DNA from: CAYFQV01 sp964654185
Lineage (GTDB): Bacteria; Spirochaetota; Spirochaetia; DSM-27196; PWMO01
Direction: 5' to 3'
Assembly: GCA_964654185.1 (NCBI GenBank)
Contig: CAZZIE010000059.1
Location: 1-25,376 of the forward strand
Length of the DNA stretch: 25,376 bases
The notes beneath the pieces were generated by a model that saw nothing but the letters and a program-made list of their open reading frames with translations, searched no databases and had not been told where the DNA came from. Positions 14,579 through 21,424 of the stretch are shown here, one piece after another. The position numbers were made by a program, and so were the translations under genes. How positions within the stretch are numbered: position 1 is the stretch's first letter; every line of letters starts with the position of its first letter.

Positions 14579-15453
14579 CCGCCCTCGTTCATACGCGCCA
14601 GAACGCGGTAGAGCGCCTGGGTGCCCTTGCGGGAGAGCCCTTCGGCCTGGGCGGCGACGTAGAACTGCTTTGCCAGCGCCAGCCCCGGCAGGGCGAGCCG
14701 CATCCGGGCGGCCTCGTCGAGGGCAATGCCCATGTCCTTCACGAAGTGGTCAATAATGAAACCCGGCTCGAAGTCATCGGCGGTAATGCGCGGACCGAGG
14801 TTGTTGATCGACCAGGAGGCCGCCGCCCCCTTCCCGATGATGGCAATGACATCGTCGCGATCGAGGCCCGCCTTCTCCGCATAGAGAAGGGACTCCACCA
14901 CGCCGATCATGGTGGAGGCGATCAGGATCTGATTCGCCATTTTGGTGTGCTGCCCAGCCCCGGCCGGCCCCAGAAGGCTGATGGTCTTTCCCATGACCTC
15001 GAAGAACGGCTTCACCCGGTCGAAAGCCTCCCGGTCGCCGCCGACCATGATGGAGAGGGTACCTTCCCGCGCCCCGACGTCGCCGCCGGAGACCGGCGCG
15101 TCCAATGCAAGGCACCCTGCGTCGTGGGCCGCCGCAGCGATTTCCTCGGCCAGCCTTGGCTGTGAGGTGGTCATATCCACGAGAACGCTGCCCTTCGGCG
15201 CGTTGTTGAGGATGCCCGCATCGCCGAAGTAGACCTCCCGGACATCTTCCGGATAGCCCACGATCGTGAAAATGACCTCTGCGTCGGACACGGCCGTCTT
15301 GATCGAAGAGGCGACCTCAATCCCGTCCGGCCGCAGGGTCTCCGCCTTCTCAACGGTGCGGTTGTACGCGGTAACCGAGTACCCCGCCCGGGCGAGATTC
15401 CGGCTCATCCCGGCGCCCATGATTCCGGTTCCAATCCATGCAATCCCGGCCAT
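14575..15453 (-). CDS. NAD(P)-dependent beta-hydroxyacid dehydrogenase (HIBADH/GarR-like)
   Basis: This 292-residue protein of the 3-hydroxyisobutyrate dehydrogenase family oxidises or reduces small beta-hydroxyacids or their semialdehydes. It has the Rossmann loop IAWIGTGIMGAGMSRNL (4-20), the substrate motif LDAPVSGGDVGAREGTL (117-133), and the catalytic Lys171 with Asn174 in GQHTKMANQ. Asn31 and Arg32 after the second strand (YNRTVEKAE) are compatible with NADP binding, as in glyoxylate/succinic semialdehyde reductases. The substrate cannot be fixed. A ribosome site AAAGGAGCATCAC precedes the ATG. Its stop overlaps the stop of the convergent glycosyltransferase, leaving no room for an intergenic terminator. 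An 18-bp tandem array occupies the gap upstream. Confidence 0.9.
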   Translation of the reverse strand: MAGIAWIGTGIMGAGMSRNLARAGYSVTAYNRTVEKAETLRPDGIEVASSIKTAVSDAEVIFTIVGYPEDVREVYFGDAGILNNAPKGSVLVDMTTSQPRLAEEIAAAAHDAGCLALDAPVSGGDVGAREGTLSIMVGGDREAFDRVKPFFEVMGKTISLLGPAGAGQHTKMANQILIASTMIGVVESLLYAEKAGLDRDDVIAIIGKGAAASWSINNLGPRITADDFEPGFIIDHFVKDMGIALDEAARMRLALPGLALAKQFYVAAQAEGLSRKGTQALYRVLARMNEGG

Positions 15454-15496
15454 GTGATGCTCCTTTCATACCTTCACGACGAGAGAGTCTCGGCCG

Positions 15497-15604
15497 CCCC
15501 GGCTCAACCTGTTGCCCCGGCCCAACCGGCCGTCGCGGCCCAACCTGTTGCCACGACCTAACGTGTTGCCCCGGCCTAACCTGTTGCCCCGGCCCAACCT
15601 GCCG
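15497..15604. repeat. Intergenic 18-bp tandem array, six units
   Basis: Six contiguous 18-base units start at 15497, 15515, 15533, 15551, 15569 and 15587. The common form is CCCCGGCCCAACCTGTTG, with variants ending CCG and beginning TCGC. The array fills most of the 185-base gap between the histidine kinase stop and the dehydrogenase gene. It shares period and about 12 of 18 bases (CC.GG.CCAAC.T....G.) with the array at 10934-11023. Adjacent units do not alternate with unique spacers, so it is not a CRISPR. Confidence 0.85.
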
Positions 15605-15638
15605 TCGCGGGCCGGGACTTGCCGGTTGGGGCGGCACT

Positions 15639-16985
15639 CTATCCCGTTGGCACCGCGGCGTCGGCCCGGCGAGAAGGCTCCTTCGGAATGCGCACGTAGA
15701 CGTGCGTCCCTTCGCTCTCGTCGGTGGTGAACCAGATGCTCCCCGAATGTGCCGACGTTATAAGCGCCGCCACGTAGGTTCCGATACCGTGCCCGTCGGG
15801 TTTTCCGTGACTGCTGTTGCGCTCGAAGAAGCGGTCCCGGATCTGTTCGGGAACCACCCCGACATTGTGGATATCGAAGAGAACGTGATCGCCCTCATCG
15901 GTGACCGCCACCGTCACGGTACCGCCCCGGGGGGACGCCTCGATTGCGTTCCGAACCAGGTTGGCCAGGAGGTTTTCGAGGTACTGCGCCTCGCCGTGGA
16001 CGACCACCGGTTCGGTCACTTCCAGGGCCTCACCGTTGACTCGCAGCGCGGCGGTCACCTTGTGCTCTCCCATCAGTCCGAGAAGCTGTGACTGCACCGC
16101 CAGAAGGGTCTCCTGCACCTCAACGAGCTCGGGCTCGAGGGTGAAGATGCCCTGCTCCATCTTGGCAAGGTCGAGAGAGCTGTCGATCATGTTCTTGAGA
16201 CGGTTACCGGAGTCCCGGATGATGCGCAAGAGATCCTGCTGCTCCTCGGAGAGGGAGGTGCGCGAAAGGAGCTCCGACGCGGTGAAGACGCCGTTCAAAG
16301 GGTTGCGCAGGTCGTGCCGGATGATCCGCTCCACCTCCCGCTGGGTCCGCTCCATCCGCAGCCGCTCTTCCATCTCGTTCTGGAGGCGATTGTTCGCCTC
16401 CCGAAGTGATTCTTCCGCACGCTTTCGCTGCGTAATGTCCATGACGAAGGTGACCTTCTTCGGCTCACCATCGACGTCGGTGATGTGTGCGGCGTCTGCA
16501 AGGATCGAGAGCTCCGTACCGTCCTTGCGGAGGACCGGCCACTCTCCTCTGAGCTCCGCAGTACCGGCAATGAAGTCGTCGTGGAGTCGTCGCATCCGAT
16601 CCTGCTCATCCTCGGGCACGACAATGGTGAAGTGCCTCCCGATGAGCTCGTCCCTGTCGTACTGATAGAGACGGCAGTACTGGGGGTTCACGTACTCGAA
16701 GTTGCCGTACCGGTTCGTGATGCAGATGCCGACGGGTGTATTCTCCACGATCCGACGGAGCCGCTCCTGGGCGCTGTGCACACTCTCCTTCGCGGTCCCG
16801 CCCTCGGGCCGGGCCGGCTGAGAGGAATCCGCGCGTTTCAGCCGGGTATGGAGCAGGTTGAGCGCCTCGACGAGAGGGCGAGCTTCCGCCGACACCCGCT
16901 GGGGGTCTATCGCTTCATAGCGATCCTCAATGAGAGCATTGAGATTCTCAACCAGATCTATGGAGTTTCGCGTAATTTTGGCCAT
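15639..16985 (-). CDS. Cytoplasmic PAS-domain sensor histidine kinase
   Basis: This 448-residue orphan kinase starts at MAKITRNSID. The longer open frame upstream runs antisense through the neighbouring zincin gene and is rejected. An N-terminal helical region (1-75) leads to a PAS domain (about 76-190: VENTPVGICITNRYGNFEYVN ends at 100, then a PAC-like DITQRKRAEE). A linker coiled coil leads to the H-box IIRHDLRNPLNG with phospho-acceptor His224. The ATPase domain follows with N-box NLLANLVRNAIEAS (338-351), an unusual G1 region DIHNVGVVPEQI (371-382) in place of DxGxG, and G2 box GHGIGTYVAAL (398-408). There is no transmembrane segment, so it senses a cytoplasmic cue. No response regulator is adjacent; a stand-alone Hpt gene lies about 3 kb away. 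It is divergent from the zincin gene. Confidence 0.9.
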   Translation of the reverse strand: MAKITRNSIDLVENLNALIEDRYEAIDPQRVSAEARPLVEALNLLHTRLKRADSSQPARPEGGTAKESVHSAQERLRRIVENTPVGICITNRYGNFEYVNPQYCRLYQYDRDELIGRHFTIVVPEDEQDRMRRLHDDFIAGTAELRGEWPVLRKDGTELSILADAAHITDVDGEPKKVTFVMDITQRKRAEESLREANNRLQNEMEERLRMERTQREVERIIRHDLRNPLNGVFTASELLSRTSLSEEQQDLLRIIRDSGNRLKNMIDSSLDLAKMEQGIFTLEPELVEVQETLLAVQSQLLGLMGEHKVTAALRVNGEALEVTEPVVVHGEAQYLENLLANLVRNAIEASPRGGTVTVAVTDEGDHVLFDIHNVGVVPEQIRDRFFERNSSHGKPDGHGIGTYVAALITSAHSGSIWFTTDESEGTHVYVRIPKEPSRRADAAVPTG

Positions 16986-17016
16986 TCCACCACGTGCGAA
17001 CCGAATCGACCCGCGC

Positions 17017-17045
17017 TTGACAGCGCCTGCGCAGAACGATACAAA
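17017..17045 (+). promoter_or_regulatory. Sigma-70-type promoter of the zincin gene
   Basis: A perfect TTGACA (17017-17022) is followed after 17 bases by TACAAA (17040-17045), 63 bases before the ATG at 17109. The spacer contains the short palindrome GCGCCTGCGC. The start of the divergent histidine kinase gene lies about 30 bases upstream. Confidence 0.6.
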
Positions 17046-17108
17046 CGGCTTCCGAGTCTTAGCAGTAAAGTATAGAGACCCCCCAGATCGCTGTAAAGGA
17101 AGGGCCGG

Positions 17109-17954
17109 ATGAATCAGGACCAGGTGAAGGAGCGCCTCCTCCAGCTCGAGCCGGACGTCGAGGAGTTCTTCCTCATCTTCTCCGGGAAGACGAGCAAGAA
17201 GGCGAACGGCCTCTACTATCCCGACACACGCGAAATCATCATCCATAACAGGAACTTTGAAGATGACAACAGCCTCATGTATACGGCGGTTCACGAGTTC
17301 GCCCATCACGTGCACTTCACGACATCCCCGGTCCCGGTAGGCAATCGGGCCCACACGATCGAATTTCGCCGGATCCTGCACGAGCTCTTGAATCGTGCCG
17401 AGGATCAGGAGATCTACTACAGCCCCTTCAATCACGACCCCGAATTCATGGGGCTCACCTATCGCATTCGCAATCAGTTTCTCAAGGAGAACGGACAGCT
17501 CATGAAGGAGTTCGGCGCCCTCCTGGCGGAGGCGCACCGACTGTGCGAGCAGCGCAACGCCAGATTCGACGACTATGTCGAACGGGTCCTCGCCCTGAAC
17601 AAGAGCGCGGCAAACACCCTCATGCGGATCCACCAGACCGACGTAAGTCCCGAGCTCGGGTACGAGAACATGAAGACCGTGGCAGCCATTCGCGATCCGA
17701 AGGAGCGGAAGGCCGCCGAAGTCGCCTTCAAGAGCGGTCAGTCGGCGGACATGGTGAAGGCAATGACCAGGCAGGGAAAGGAGCACACCGAGGATCCCCT
17801 CGATGCGCTGCAGAAGGAGAAGCGACGCATTGAGCGCACCATCAAGAGCCTGGAATCGAAGCTTCGCACCGTGGAGGAGCGACTCGCCAGCCTCGGCGAC
17901 TCCCCGGCCCCTCCAGCCCCGCCGGACGACGCGGCCGGGCCGGCGGAGGATTAG
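17109..17954 (+). CDS. Predicted zincin metallopeptidase with helical/coiled-coil tail
   Basis: This 281-residue protein of unrecognised family has a zinc-protease signature VHEFAHHVHF (His62, Glu63, His66). A second motif, HTIEFRRILHELL, begins at His82. The pattern HExxH-(15)-HxxEF recalls SprT/YgjP-like zincins, where the downstream histidine is the third ligand, while the strand IIIHNRNF before the helix also recalls ImmA/IrrE peptidases. Residues about 163-220 (LNKSAANTLMRIHQTD through FKSGQSADMVKAM) are helical and weakly resemble a ParB-like helix-turn-helix region. Residues 230-262 form a charged coiled coil, then comes a Pro/Ala-rich tail. No signal peptide is present, so it is cytoplasmic. 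A strong promoter and GGAAGG ribosome site precede it. Substrate unknown. Confidence 0.7.
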   Translation: MNQDQVKERLLQLEPDVEEFFLIFSGKTSKKANGLYYPDTREIIIHNRNFEDDNSLMYTAVHEFAHHVHFTTSPVPVGNRAHTIEFRRILHELLNRAEDQEIYYSPFNHDPEFMGLTYRIRNQFLKENGQLMKEFGALLAEAHRLCEQRNARFDDYVERVLALNKSAANTLMRIHQTDVSPELGYENMKTVAAIRDPKERKAAEVAFKSGQSADMVKAMTRQGKEHTEDPLDALQKEKRRIERTIKSLESKLRTVEERLASLGDSPAPPAPPDDAAGPAED

Positions 17955-17992
17955 TCCAGGCGGCACCCCCGACGTGGAGCCGGGTGATTTCT

Positions 17993-18019
17993 GCCGGCGG
18001 CCCGCTTTCGGCAACCGGC
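17993..18019 (+). terminator. Possible terminator hairpin after the zincin gene
   Basis: GCCGG (17993-17997) pairs with CCGGC (18015-18019), with an inner CCG-CTTT-CGG stem. It lies about 40 bases after the stop and before the glutaredoxin promoter. There is no U-tract, so intrinsic termination is uncertain. Confidence 0.3.
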
Positions 18020-18047
18020 CCTTCCGTGTAGTGTGCCGTCGCCTCAC

Positions 18048-18076
18048 TTGCAGGAGCGCGCCCGCTCAGATAGAGT
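18048..18076 (+). promoter_or_regulatory. Candidate promoter of the glutaredoxin-FTR pair
   Basis: TTGCAG (18048-18053), 17 bases, then TAGAGT (18071-18076). The glutaredoxin ATG follows at 18107 with GGAG placed about seven bases before it. The -10 hexamer TAGAGT is the same as that proposed for the acyltransferase promoter. Confidence 0.45.
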
Positions 18077-18106
18077 CCTAGGCAAGTTCACCGACTGGAG
18101 AACACC

Positions 18107-18418
18107 ATGGCGAAAATGATCGAGAAATTGGAGTTCACCGAGGAGCAGGGCTCGAAGGGGAAGCACGACCTCACCCTTTACGCCCTCTCCACGTGCGGAT
18201 TCTGCAAGAAGGCAATAAACTTTCTGAAGGAAAACGACATCGGGTTCAGGTACATCTTCCTGGACAAGATCAATCCAATGGTCAAGCAGACGGTCAAGTC
18301 GGAGCTGAAGCAGCAGTACGAGAGCCTGCCGGTCTTTCCCATCCTCGTTATCGACAATGAGCGGGCCATCTCCGGGTACTCTGAAGAGAAGTGGAAACAG
18401 ATCCTGGATATTGAGTAA
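18107..18418 (+). CDS. Glutaredoxin-like thiol-disulfide protein
   Basis: This is a 103-residue thioredoxin-fold protein. The dithiol active site is STCGFC (Cys30 and Cys33) after the LTLYAL strand, and the cis-proline region is FPILVID. No other cysteine is present. The first 20 residues (FTEEQGSKGKHD) are a charged extension. The Cys-Gly-Phe-Cys site differs from the CPYC of classical glutaredoxins. Its stop and the start of the next gene share a base (TAATG), so it is translationally coupled to a ferredoxin:thioredoxin-reductase-type Fe-S subunit. This suggests that it receives electrons from that protein rather than from glutathione. Family call is strong; partner is inferred. Confidence 0.88.
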   Translation: MAKMIEKLEFTEEQGSKGKHDLTLYALSTCGFCKKAINFLKENDIGFRYIFLDKINPMVKQTVKSELKQQYESLPVFPILVIDNERAISGYSEEKWKQILDIE

Positions 18419-18762
18419 TGGCGGCAAAGCAGAAGACGATCGAAGATACCCGACGGTTCGTTACCATGGTCGCCCGGAAGCAGGGATGGGGCGTCTGTCC
18501 GGACAAGGGGCTCCTGGAAGATCTGATCCAGGGGCTCACCGAGAATCACAATCGCTACGGCTACTTCCTGTGCCCTTGCCGTGACGGGGCAGGAGTCCGC
18601 GAGAAGGACAAAGACATCATCTGTCCCTGCGTCTACAACGTGCCGGACCAGAAGGAGTACGGGCAGTGCTTCTGCGGTCTCTTTGTAACCCGAGAGTTTG
18701 AAGCGGCGGGCAGGCAGCCGGAGCAGATTCCGGAACGGCGACCTGAAGAGTATCAGACGTAG
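18418..18762 (+). CDS. ftrB: Ferredoxin:thioredoxin reductase catalytic subunit-like Fe-S protein
   Basis: This is a 114-residue homologue of the FTR catalytic (beta) subunit, which uses a 4Fe-4S cluster next to a redox disulfide to reduce thioredoxin-type partners with one-electron donors. The six key cysteines are present as three CxC pairs: CPC (52-54), CPC (69-71) and CFC (84-86). The spacings, 14 and 12 intervening residues, differ from the 16 and 8 that I recall for the cyanobacterial enzyme, pointing to a divergent branch. An extra Cys27 is present. The FTR variable (alpha) subunit is not nearby, as in other non-photosynthetic organisms. The ATG overlaps the glutaredoxin stop by one base. 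Together they look like a compact ferredoxin-driven disulfide-reducing module. Confidence 0.88.
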   Translation: MAAKQKTIEDTRRFVTMVARKQGWGVCPDKGLLEDLIQGLTENHNRYGYFLCPCRDGAGVREKDKDIICPCVYNVPDQKEYGQCFCGLFVTREFEAAGRQPEQIPERRPEEYQT

Positions 18763-18860
18763 AAGAGAGTATCAGAACCAGAACGGGCGGAGCTCACCGC
18801 CGGCCCCAATAGCTATCTTTCCTCCAATGCAAGTACATACCCCGTTCGGCATATTCTCCT

Positions 18861-18889
18861 TTGATCCAAACAGGTTTACCCTGTACGTA
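18861..18889 (+). promoter_or_regulatory. Possible promoter and operator-like inverted repeat before the PilZ gene
   Basis: TTGATC (18861-18866), 17 bases, then TACGTA (18884-18889), ending only two bases before the ATG at 18892. Inside the spacer is the inverted repeat ACAGG-TTTAC-CCTGT (18870-18884), placed like a repressor site. An eight-base palindrome GTACGTAC follows at 18883-18890. With this -10 box the start point would fall past the ATG, so either the promoter register or its assignment to this gene may be wrong. No Shine-Dalgarno site is visible. Confidence 0.3.
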
Positions 18890-18891
18890 CT

Positions 18892-19878
18892 ATGCAAGAA
18901 GCCTTTGAGTCGTTCTACACGGGATTCGCAGGCTCACCCCTCGAGATCGCCATCGTAGCGGCCTTCGTTGCCTTCTTCTTCGGCGGACTCATCTACCTCG
19001 CCAGGCGGCGCACACGAAAGGAAGACCAGACTCGTCGTGAGCACGCCGAACAGCTCTACAAGGAGCTCAAGGAGAAGCACAAGCTCACCCCGACGGAAGA
19101 AGAGGCGATCTCCCAGCTCAGTAACTACCTCAATCGCCCGGAGCGGAAGTACGTACTTATCGAGAGTCAGGCGATGTTCAATGCGGCAGCCGGCCCCGCC
19201 CTCCGGGACGGCAGGGTGAGCGAAGGAACATTGTCGGCGCTCCGGGTGAAGCTCGACTACACCGAACAGGCCACAAACAAGCCGCCGCACTCGACGGCGG
19301 ATTTGCCCCAGGGAGCTTCCGTCCTGGTTGGAAAGCAGAAACAGCGCACGATCAAGGCGCGCGTACTTGAACCAACTGAGACCTCCTTTCGTCTGCAGAC
19401 CGACGTCGAGGAGCGTCCATTTGTGTTCGGCACGCTGGTGCGCGTGATCTATCAGAACAACATCGGCATCTTTGCATTCACCTGCGCCGTCGAGGGATTC
19501 AACGAGGGGGTGTTGTCTCTCACCCACGACGAGGAACCGGATCGCATTCAGCGGCGCAAGCACTACCGTGCCGAGCTGCACCTGCCCGTCCACATTCGCG
19601 GTACCGCAAAAAAGGGAAAGCCCAAACAGAGTGAGTTTCTGGACATTGGCGGGGGCGGCGCAAGCCTGAAGAACCCCGACAAGCAATTCCAAGCGGGAGA
19701 TCACATTGAGCTGACCTTCCACCCTGACAGCCGTCAACCCCTCCGGGTTCAAGCCTCGGTGATCAGAACGTCCCAGGAAGACAGCGTTCTGCATGTGAAG
19801 TTCGAGCAAATGCGGGAACCCATGCGAGACCGGATCTATCGGCTGCTGTTCACCCGGAACAGGGCCTTCGAAGGGTGA
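18892..19878 (+). CDS. Membrane-anchored PilZ-domain protein (c-di-GMP effector)
   Basis: This 328-residue protein has one N-terminal transmembrane helix (about 17-37) followed by positive residues, so the rest is cytoplasmic. After a helical linker (41-120) there is a beta-rich YcgR-N/PilZN-like domain (about 138-212), then a C-terminal PilZ domain. The first c-di-GMP motif is RIQRRKHYRAEL (RRKHYR at 221-226, fitting RxxxR). The second is DIGGGGASL (251-259), where glycine stands in place of the usual serine of D/NxSxxG. Such proteins usually link c-di-GMP to motility or the envelope; in spirochaetes PlzA is the known relative. The gene appears monocistronic, and the Hpt gene is convergent downstream. 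Confidence 0.85.
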   Translation: MQEAFESFYTGFAGSPLEIAIVAAFVAFFFGGLIYLARRRTRKEDQTRREHAEQLYKELKEKHKLTPTEEEAISQLSNYLNRPERKYVLIESQAMFNAAAGPALRDGRVSEGTLSALRVKLDYTEQATNKPPHSTADLPQGASVLVGKQKQRTIKARVLEPTETSFRLQTDVEERPFVFGTLVRVIYQNNIGIFAFTCAVEGFNEGVLSLTHDEEPDRIQRRKHYRAELHLPVHIRGTAKKGKPKQSEFLDIGGGGASLKNPDKQFQAGDHIELTFHPDSRQPLRVQASVIRTSQEDSVLHVKFEQMREPMRDRIYRLLFTRNRAFEG

Positions 19879-19906
19879 CCGTATCGCGACGGGGAACGAC
19901 AGGTTC

Positions 19907-19929
19907 GGCGGTGCGGGATCCGAGCCGCC
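19907..19929. terminator. Putative bidirectional terminator hairpin
   Basis: Between the convergent PilZ and Hpt genes, GGCGGT-G-CG (from 19907) pairs with its complement ending CCGCC (19929): roughly nine pairs with one mismatch around a GGATC core. There is no T-run on either side, so this is a structural prediction only. Confidence 0.35.
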
Positions 19930-19959
19930 CACGTGCCGGAGCACTGCCGGAGCGCTGCC

Positions 19960-20331
19960 TCAGCCGTCGGACTGGTTGCCGCTATAGCCGCGGATCTGCG
20001 AGAGAATGCGCTCGACCTCGTCGAGAAGAAGCCCGGCACGTTCGGTGACCAGTGCATGGTCGGCGGAGCGGGCAGCCTCCTCGGTGGCCCGGGCAAGGAG
20101 CAGTGCGCGCTCGGCCTCCAGAGTCCCGGTAGTGTTGGCAAGGGAGTGCGCCGCCTTCTTCACGGCGTGATGGTCCCCGTCCTGGACACCTTGCCGAATC
20201 GCGGCTACGCGCTGAGGTGCCTCTTCGAGGAAGATCTGGAGTATCGACTCCAGCACGTCGGGGTCGTCGCCGAAGTTCTGCTCGAGAACGGAAATGTCGA
20301 AGCGCGGCGTGTCCTCCCAGGGAGCGCTCAT
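19960..20331 (-). CDS. Stand-alone histidine phosphotransfer (Hpt) protein
   Basis: This is a 123-residue single-domain Hpt protein. The ATG at 20331 overlaps the stop of the threonine aldolase gene by four bases (ATGA); a longer upstream frame runs through that gene and is rejected. The phospho-accepting His62 lies in KKAAHSLANTTGTLEAERA. In typical Hpt domains the histidine is followed by xLKG, while here it is followed by SLAN, so the lysine that usually flanks the site is missing. The N-terminal DISVLEQNFGDDPDVLESILQIFLEEAPQR is a textbook Hpt first helix pair. It would relay phosphate between a hybrid kinase and a response regulator encoded elsewhere. Coupling to an amino-acid enzyme gene is unusual. 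Confidence 0.85.
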   Translation of the reverse strand: MSAPWEDTPRFDISVLEQNFGDDPDVLESILQIFLEEAPQRVAAIRQGVQDGDHHAVKKAAHSLANTTGTLEAERALLLARATEEAARSADHALVTERAGLLLDEVERILSQIRGYSGNQSDG

Positions 20332-21413
20332 GCGATCGCCTCCCGGGCGGCGCGGATGAAGGCATCCACCTCCTCCGCTTCGGTGTCGAAGGAGCACATG
20401 AGGCGGCACACCTCCGTTGCTTCGTCCCAGATGTAGAAGGGCCACCGCTCCTGCAGCGCCGGGACGATCCGCCCCGGCAGAACCGGAAAGACGCCGTTGG
20501 CCTGGGTGGGATACGCCAGAGCGAAGCCCGCCTCGATCAGGCCCTCGGACAGCCGCTGCGCCATGGTATTGGCGTGCGCCGCATTCGCCACCCAGATGCC
20601 TTCCTCGAGGTAGGGAATGAACTGCGCCGCAATGTAGCGCATCTTGCTTGCGAGCTGCATGCCCTGCTTGCGAAGCGATGATAACGGCCGACTCAGCTCG
20701 CGGGCGTGAGGACCGAGAAAGAGCAGCGCCTCACCGAACATGAGACCGTTCTTCGTCCCTCCGAAAGAGATGACGTCGATGCCGGCTTTGACCGTCATCT
20801 CTCGGAGCGCCGCCACGGCGTCGTCCACCGACGGAGCAGCGCCGTTCCCGGCCGCCGCCGCGGCGGCGTTCGCGATGCGCGCCCCATCCATGTGCACCAG
20901 CAGACCGAGATCGTGCGCCGCCGTGCAGATCTCGGCGAGCTCCGCGGCAGTGTAGAGTGTGCCCGCTTCGGTGGATTGCGTTACCGAGACCATGAAGGGA
21001 ACCGACTGGTGAGGCTGCCGGCCGGGTGTACCGAGCTCGACAACGTCCTCCGGGCGGAGCTTCCCATCCGGTCGATGAGCCGGGAGGAGCTTGCATCCGG
21101 CGAACTTTTCCGGGGCCCCGGCTTCGTCCTCGTAGAGATGTGCCATCTCCGTGCACACCACCGCGCCGTAGGAGGGCACTGTGCCGGCTACGGCAAGAAC
21201 GTTGGCACCGGTGCCGGTGAAGACGAAGAAGGTCTCCGTGTCGGTGTCGAAGAGCTCGGACACGGCCTTCCGGGCGCGCGTCGTCCAGGGATCATCTCCG
21301 TAGGCAACGGCGTGACCGGCGTTCGCTTCGGTGATCGCTTCGAGAACTCGCGGATGAACCGGCGAGGCGTTGTCGCTCGCAAAGAAACGGTGAGACGATT
21401 GATGCGCTGCCAT
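20328..21413 (-). CDS. ltaE: Low-specificity L-threonine aldolase (PLP enzyme)
   Basis: This 361-residue fold-type I PLP enzyme cleaves L-threonine and L-allo-threonine to glycine and acetaldehyde. Evidence includes ASDNASPVHPRVLEAI (12-27), the GTGANV PLP-phosphate loop (67-72), His92 stacking on PLP (EMAHLYEDEAG), HMDGARIANAA with Asp176, and the Schiff-base Lys221 in ISFGGTKNGLMFGE. Length is normal. The start codon follows 11 bases after the secreted-protein stop, with a GAGGAG site further upstream. Its stop overlaps the Hpt start. Related beta-eliminating enzymes share the fold, but the GGTKNG motif is typical of threonine aldolase. Confidence 0.92.
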   Translation of the reverse strand: MAAHQSSHRFFASDNASPVHPRVLEAITEANAGHAVAYGDDPWTTRARKAVSELFDTDTETFFVFTGTGANVLAVAGTVPSYGAVVCTEMAHLYEDEAGAPEKFAGCKLLPAHRPDGKLRPEDVVELGTPGRQPHQSVPFMVSVTQSTEAGTLYTAAELAEICTAAHDLGLLVHMDGARIANAAAAAAGNGAAPSVDDAVAALREMTVKAGIDVISFGGTKNGLMFGEALLFLGPHARELSRPLSSLRKQGMQLASKMRYIAAQFIPYLEEGIWVANAAHANTMAQRLSEGLIEAGFALAYPTQANGVFPVLPGRIVPALQERWPFYIWDEATEVCRLMCSFDTEAEEVDAFIRAAREAIA

Positions 21414-21424
21414 GATTGTTGCTG

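Noticed and set aside
15497..15604. CRISPR array
   Set aside because: Units are directly adjacent with no unique spacers and no cas gene is present; it is a simple 18-bp tandem array.
16986..18047. N-terminal extension of the histidine kinase to about 802 residues
   Set aside because: The added part is antisense to the zincin gene, which has its own promoter, ribosome site and HExxH motif. The kinase has a natural start at 16985.
18786..18801. Hairpin GGCGG-AGCTCA-CCGCC after the FTR-type gene as a terminator
   Set aside because: Only five pairs and no T-run follow; such short GC stems are expected by chance here.
20332..20445. 38-codon N-terminal extension of the Hpt protein
   Set aside because: It lies inside the threonine aldolase gene and is His/Gly/Arg-rich; the ATGA overlap at 20328-20331 gives a standard Hpt domain.
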